The notes under the pieces: model-generated
Seen by the model: only the letters and a program-made list of their open reading frames with translations
Told to the model about the DNA's origin: nothing
The model's database searches: none
Program-made: the position numbers and the translations under genes
Assembly: GCA_964576115.1 (NCBI GenBank)
Contig: CAZNUA010000032.1
Span: 17,157 to 42,989, forward strand
Origin: CAYSYY01 sp964576115 [NCBI: uncultured Gemmatimonadota bacterium]
GTDB taxonomy: Bacteria > Blakebacterota > Blakebacteria > Blakebacterales
DNA length: 25,833 nucleotides
Reading direction: 5' to 3'
Part shown: positions 25,662 to 25,833 of the stretch, one piece after another
Layout: each line of letters opens with the position of its first letter
Position numbering within the stretch: position 1 is the first letter of the stretch

Positions 25662-25833
25662 TTCTGAGAACGCGCCTGCTCGAGTGAGAGTGAGGACACT
25701 ATCGAGCCTGGTACAAGGGTGTGTTCCTGGCAACGAGGCTGCCTGATTGGCACAGATGAGACAGATTGGCGGAAGGGGGGAGAAGGGGTTCTGTGTGGGG
25801 AGCGATTTTTTATAAGTAACAGACGTATATTAT
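25662..25833. other. Sequence downstream of argF with no gene recognised
   Basis: These 172 bases hold no convincing coding frame, tRNA or hairpin terminator. GATTGGC occurs twice (25745-25751 and 25764-25770). A run of purines rich in G (about 25768-25801) is followed by a six-T run and an abrupt AT-rich end (from about 25805), unlike the rest of the window. The change may mark the start of a promoter for a gene beyond the edge. Confidence 0.5.

Noticed and set aside
25789-25816. TTCTGT, 16 bases and TATAAG as a promoter near the right edge
   Set aside because: The -35 hexamer is poor and no downstream gene is visible to support it; the T-run beside it also lacks a stem for a terminator.
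1-25833. CRISPR arrays, insertion sequences, tRNA or rRNA genes and toxin-antitoxin pairs
   Set aside because: No regularly spaced repeats, terminal inverted repeats with transposase, cloverleaf-like sequences or small paired genes were seen on either strand.

Overview
This window is a stretch of high-GC, gene-dense bacterial chromosome carrying 19 protein genes. The organism is a diderm (Gram-negative type): it encodes TolC-like outer-membrane channels with signal peptides, a periplasmic adaptor and an OmpH/Skp-like protein. It respires, since it has an NADH-type complex I with the nuoE and nuoF modules. Unfused nuoC and nuoD, GTG starts on 8 of 19 genes, and the order topA-xerC-hslV-hslU-argF fit a deep-branching non-model lineage such as the FCB or Gemmatimonadota-like groups. 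The sequence alone does not settle the phylum, and that placement is inference.

Layout. (1) 1-3778, minus strand: the promoter-proximal end of a nuo operon, nuoA-B-C-D-E-F in order. The nuoF gene is cut by the window edge and the rest of complex I must lie to the left. (2) 3779-4112: a 334-base divergent intergenic region holding a good candidate nuoA promoter and several short inverted repeats. (3) 4113-15734, plus strand: an 11.6-kb efflux cassette of two tandem TolC-family channels, one membrane-fusion adaptor and two tandem RND pumps. (4) 15952-19168: an OmpH/Skp-like periplasmic protein, a metallo-beta-lactamase/beta-CASP ribonuclease and a YhaM-like OB-HD 3'-5' exonuclease. (5) 19229-24626: topA, xerC, hslV and hslU, tightly packed. 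(6) 24744-25661: argF (ornithine carbamoyltransferase), followed by 172 bases without a recognisable gene.

How the parts work together. The nuo genes build the peripheral arm and first membrane subunit of a proton-pumping NADH:quinone oxidoreductase. The efflux cassette has every part of a tripartite pump, with the outer channel and the inner pump both duplicated and the adaptor single; this suggests a heteromeric machine of the MdtBC type, possibly with a mixed outer channel. The two nucleases probably act in RNA turnover. TopA and XerC act on chromosome topology and dimer resolution. HslV and HslU form an ATP-dependent protease. At four gene junctions the stop and start overlap as GTGA, which suggests translational coupling of partner subunits. 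No mobile element, CRISPR array, tRNA or rRNA was found.
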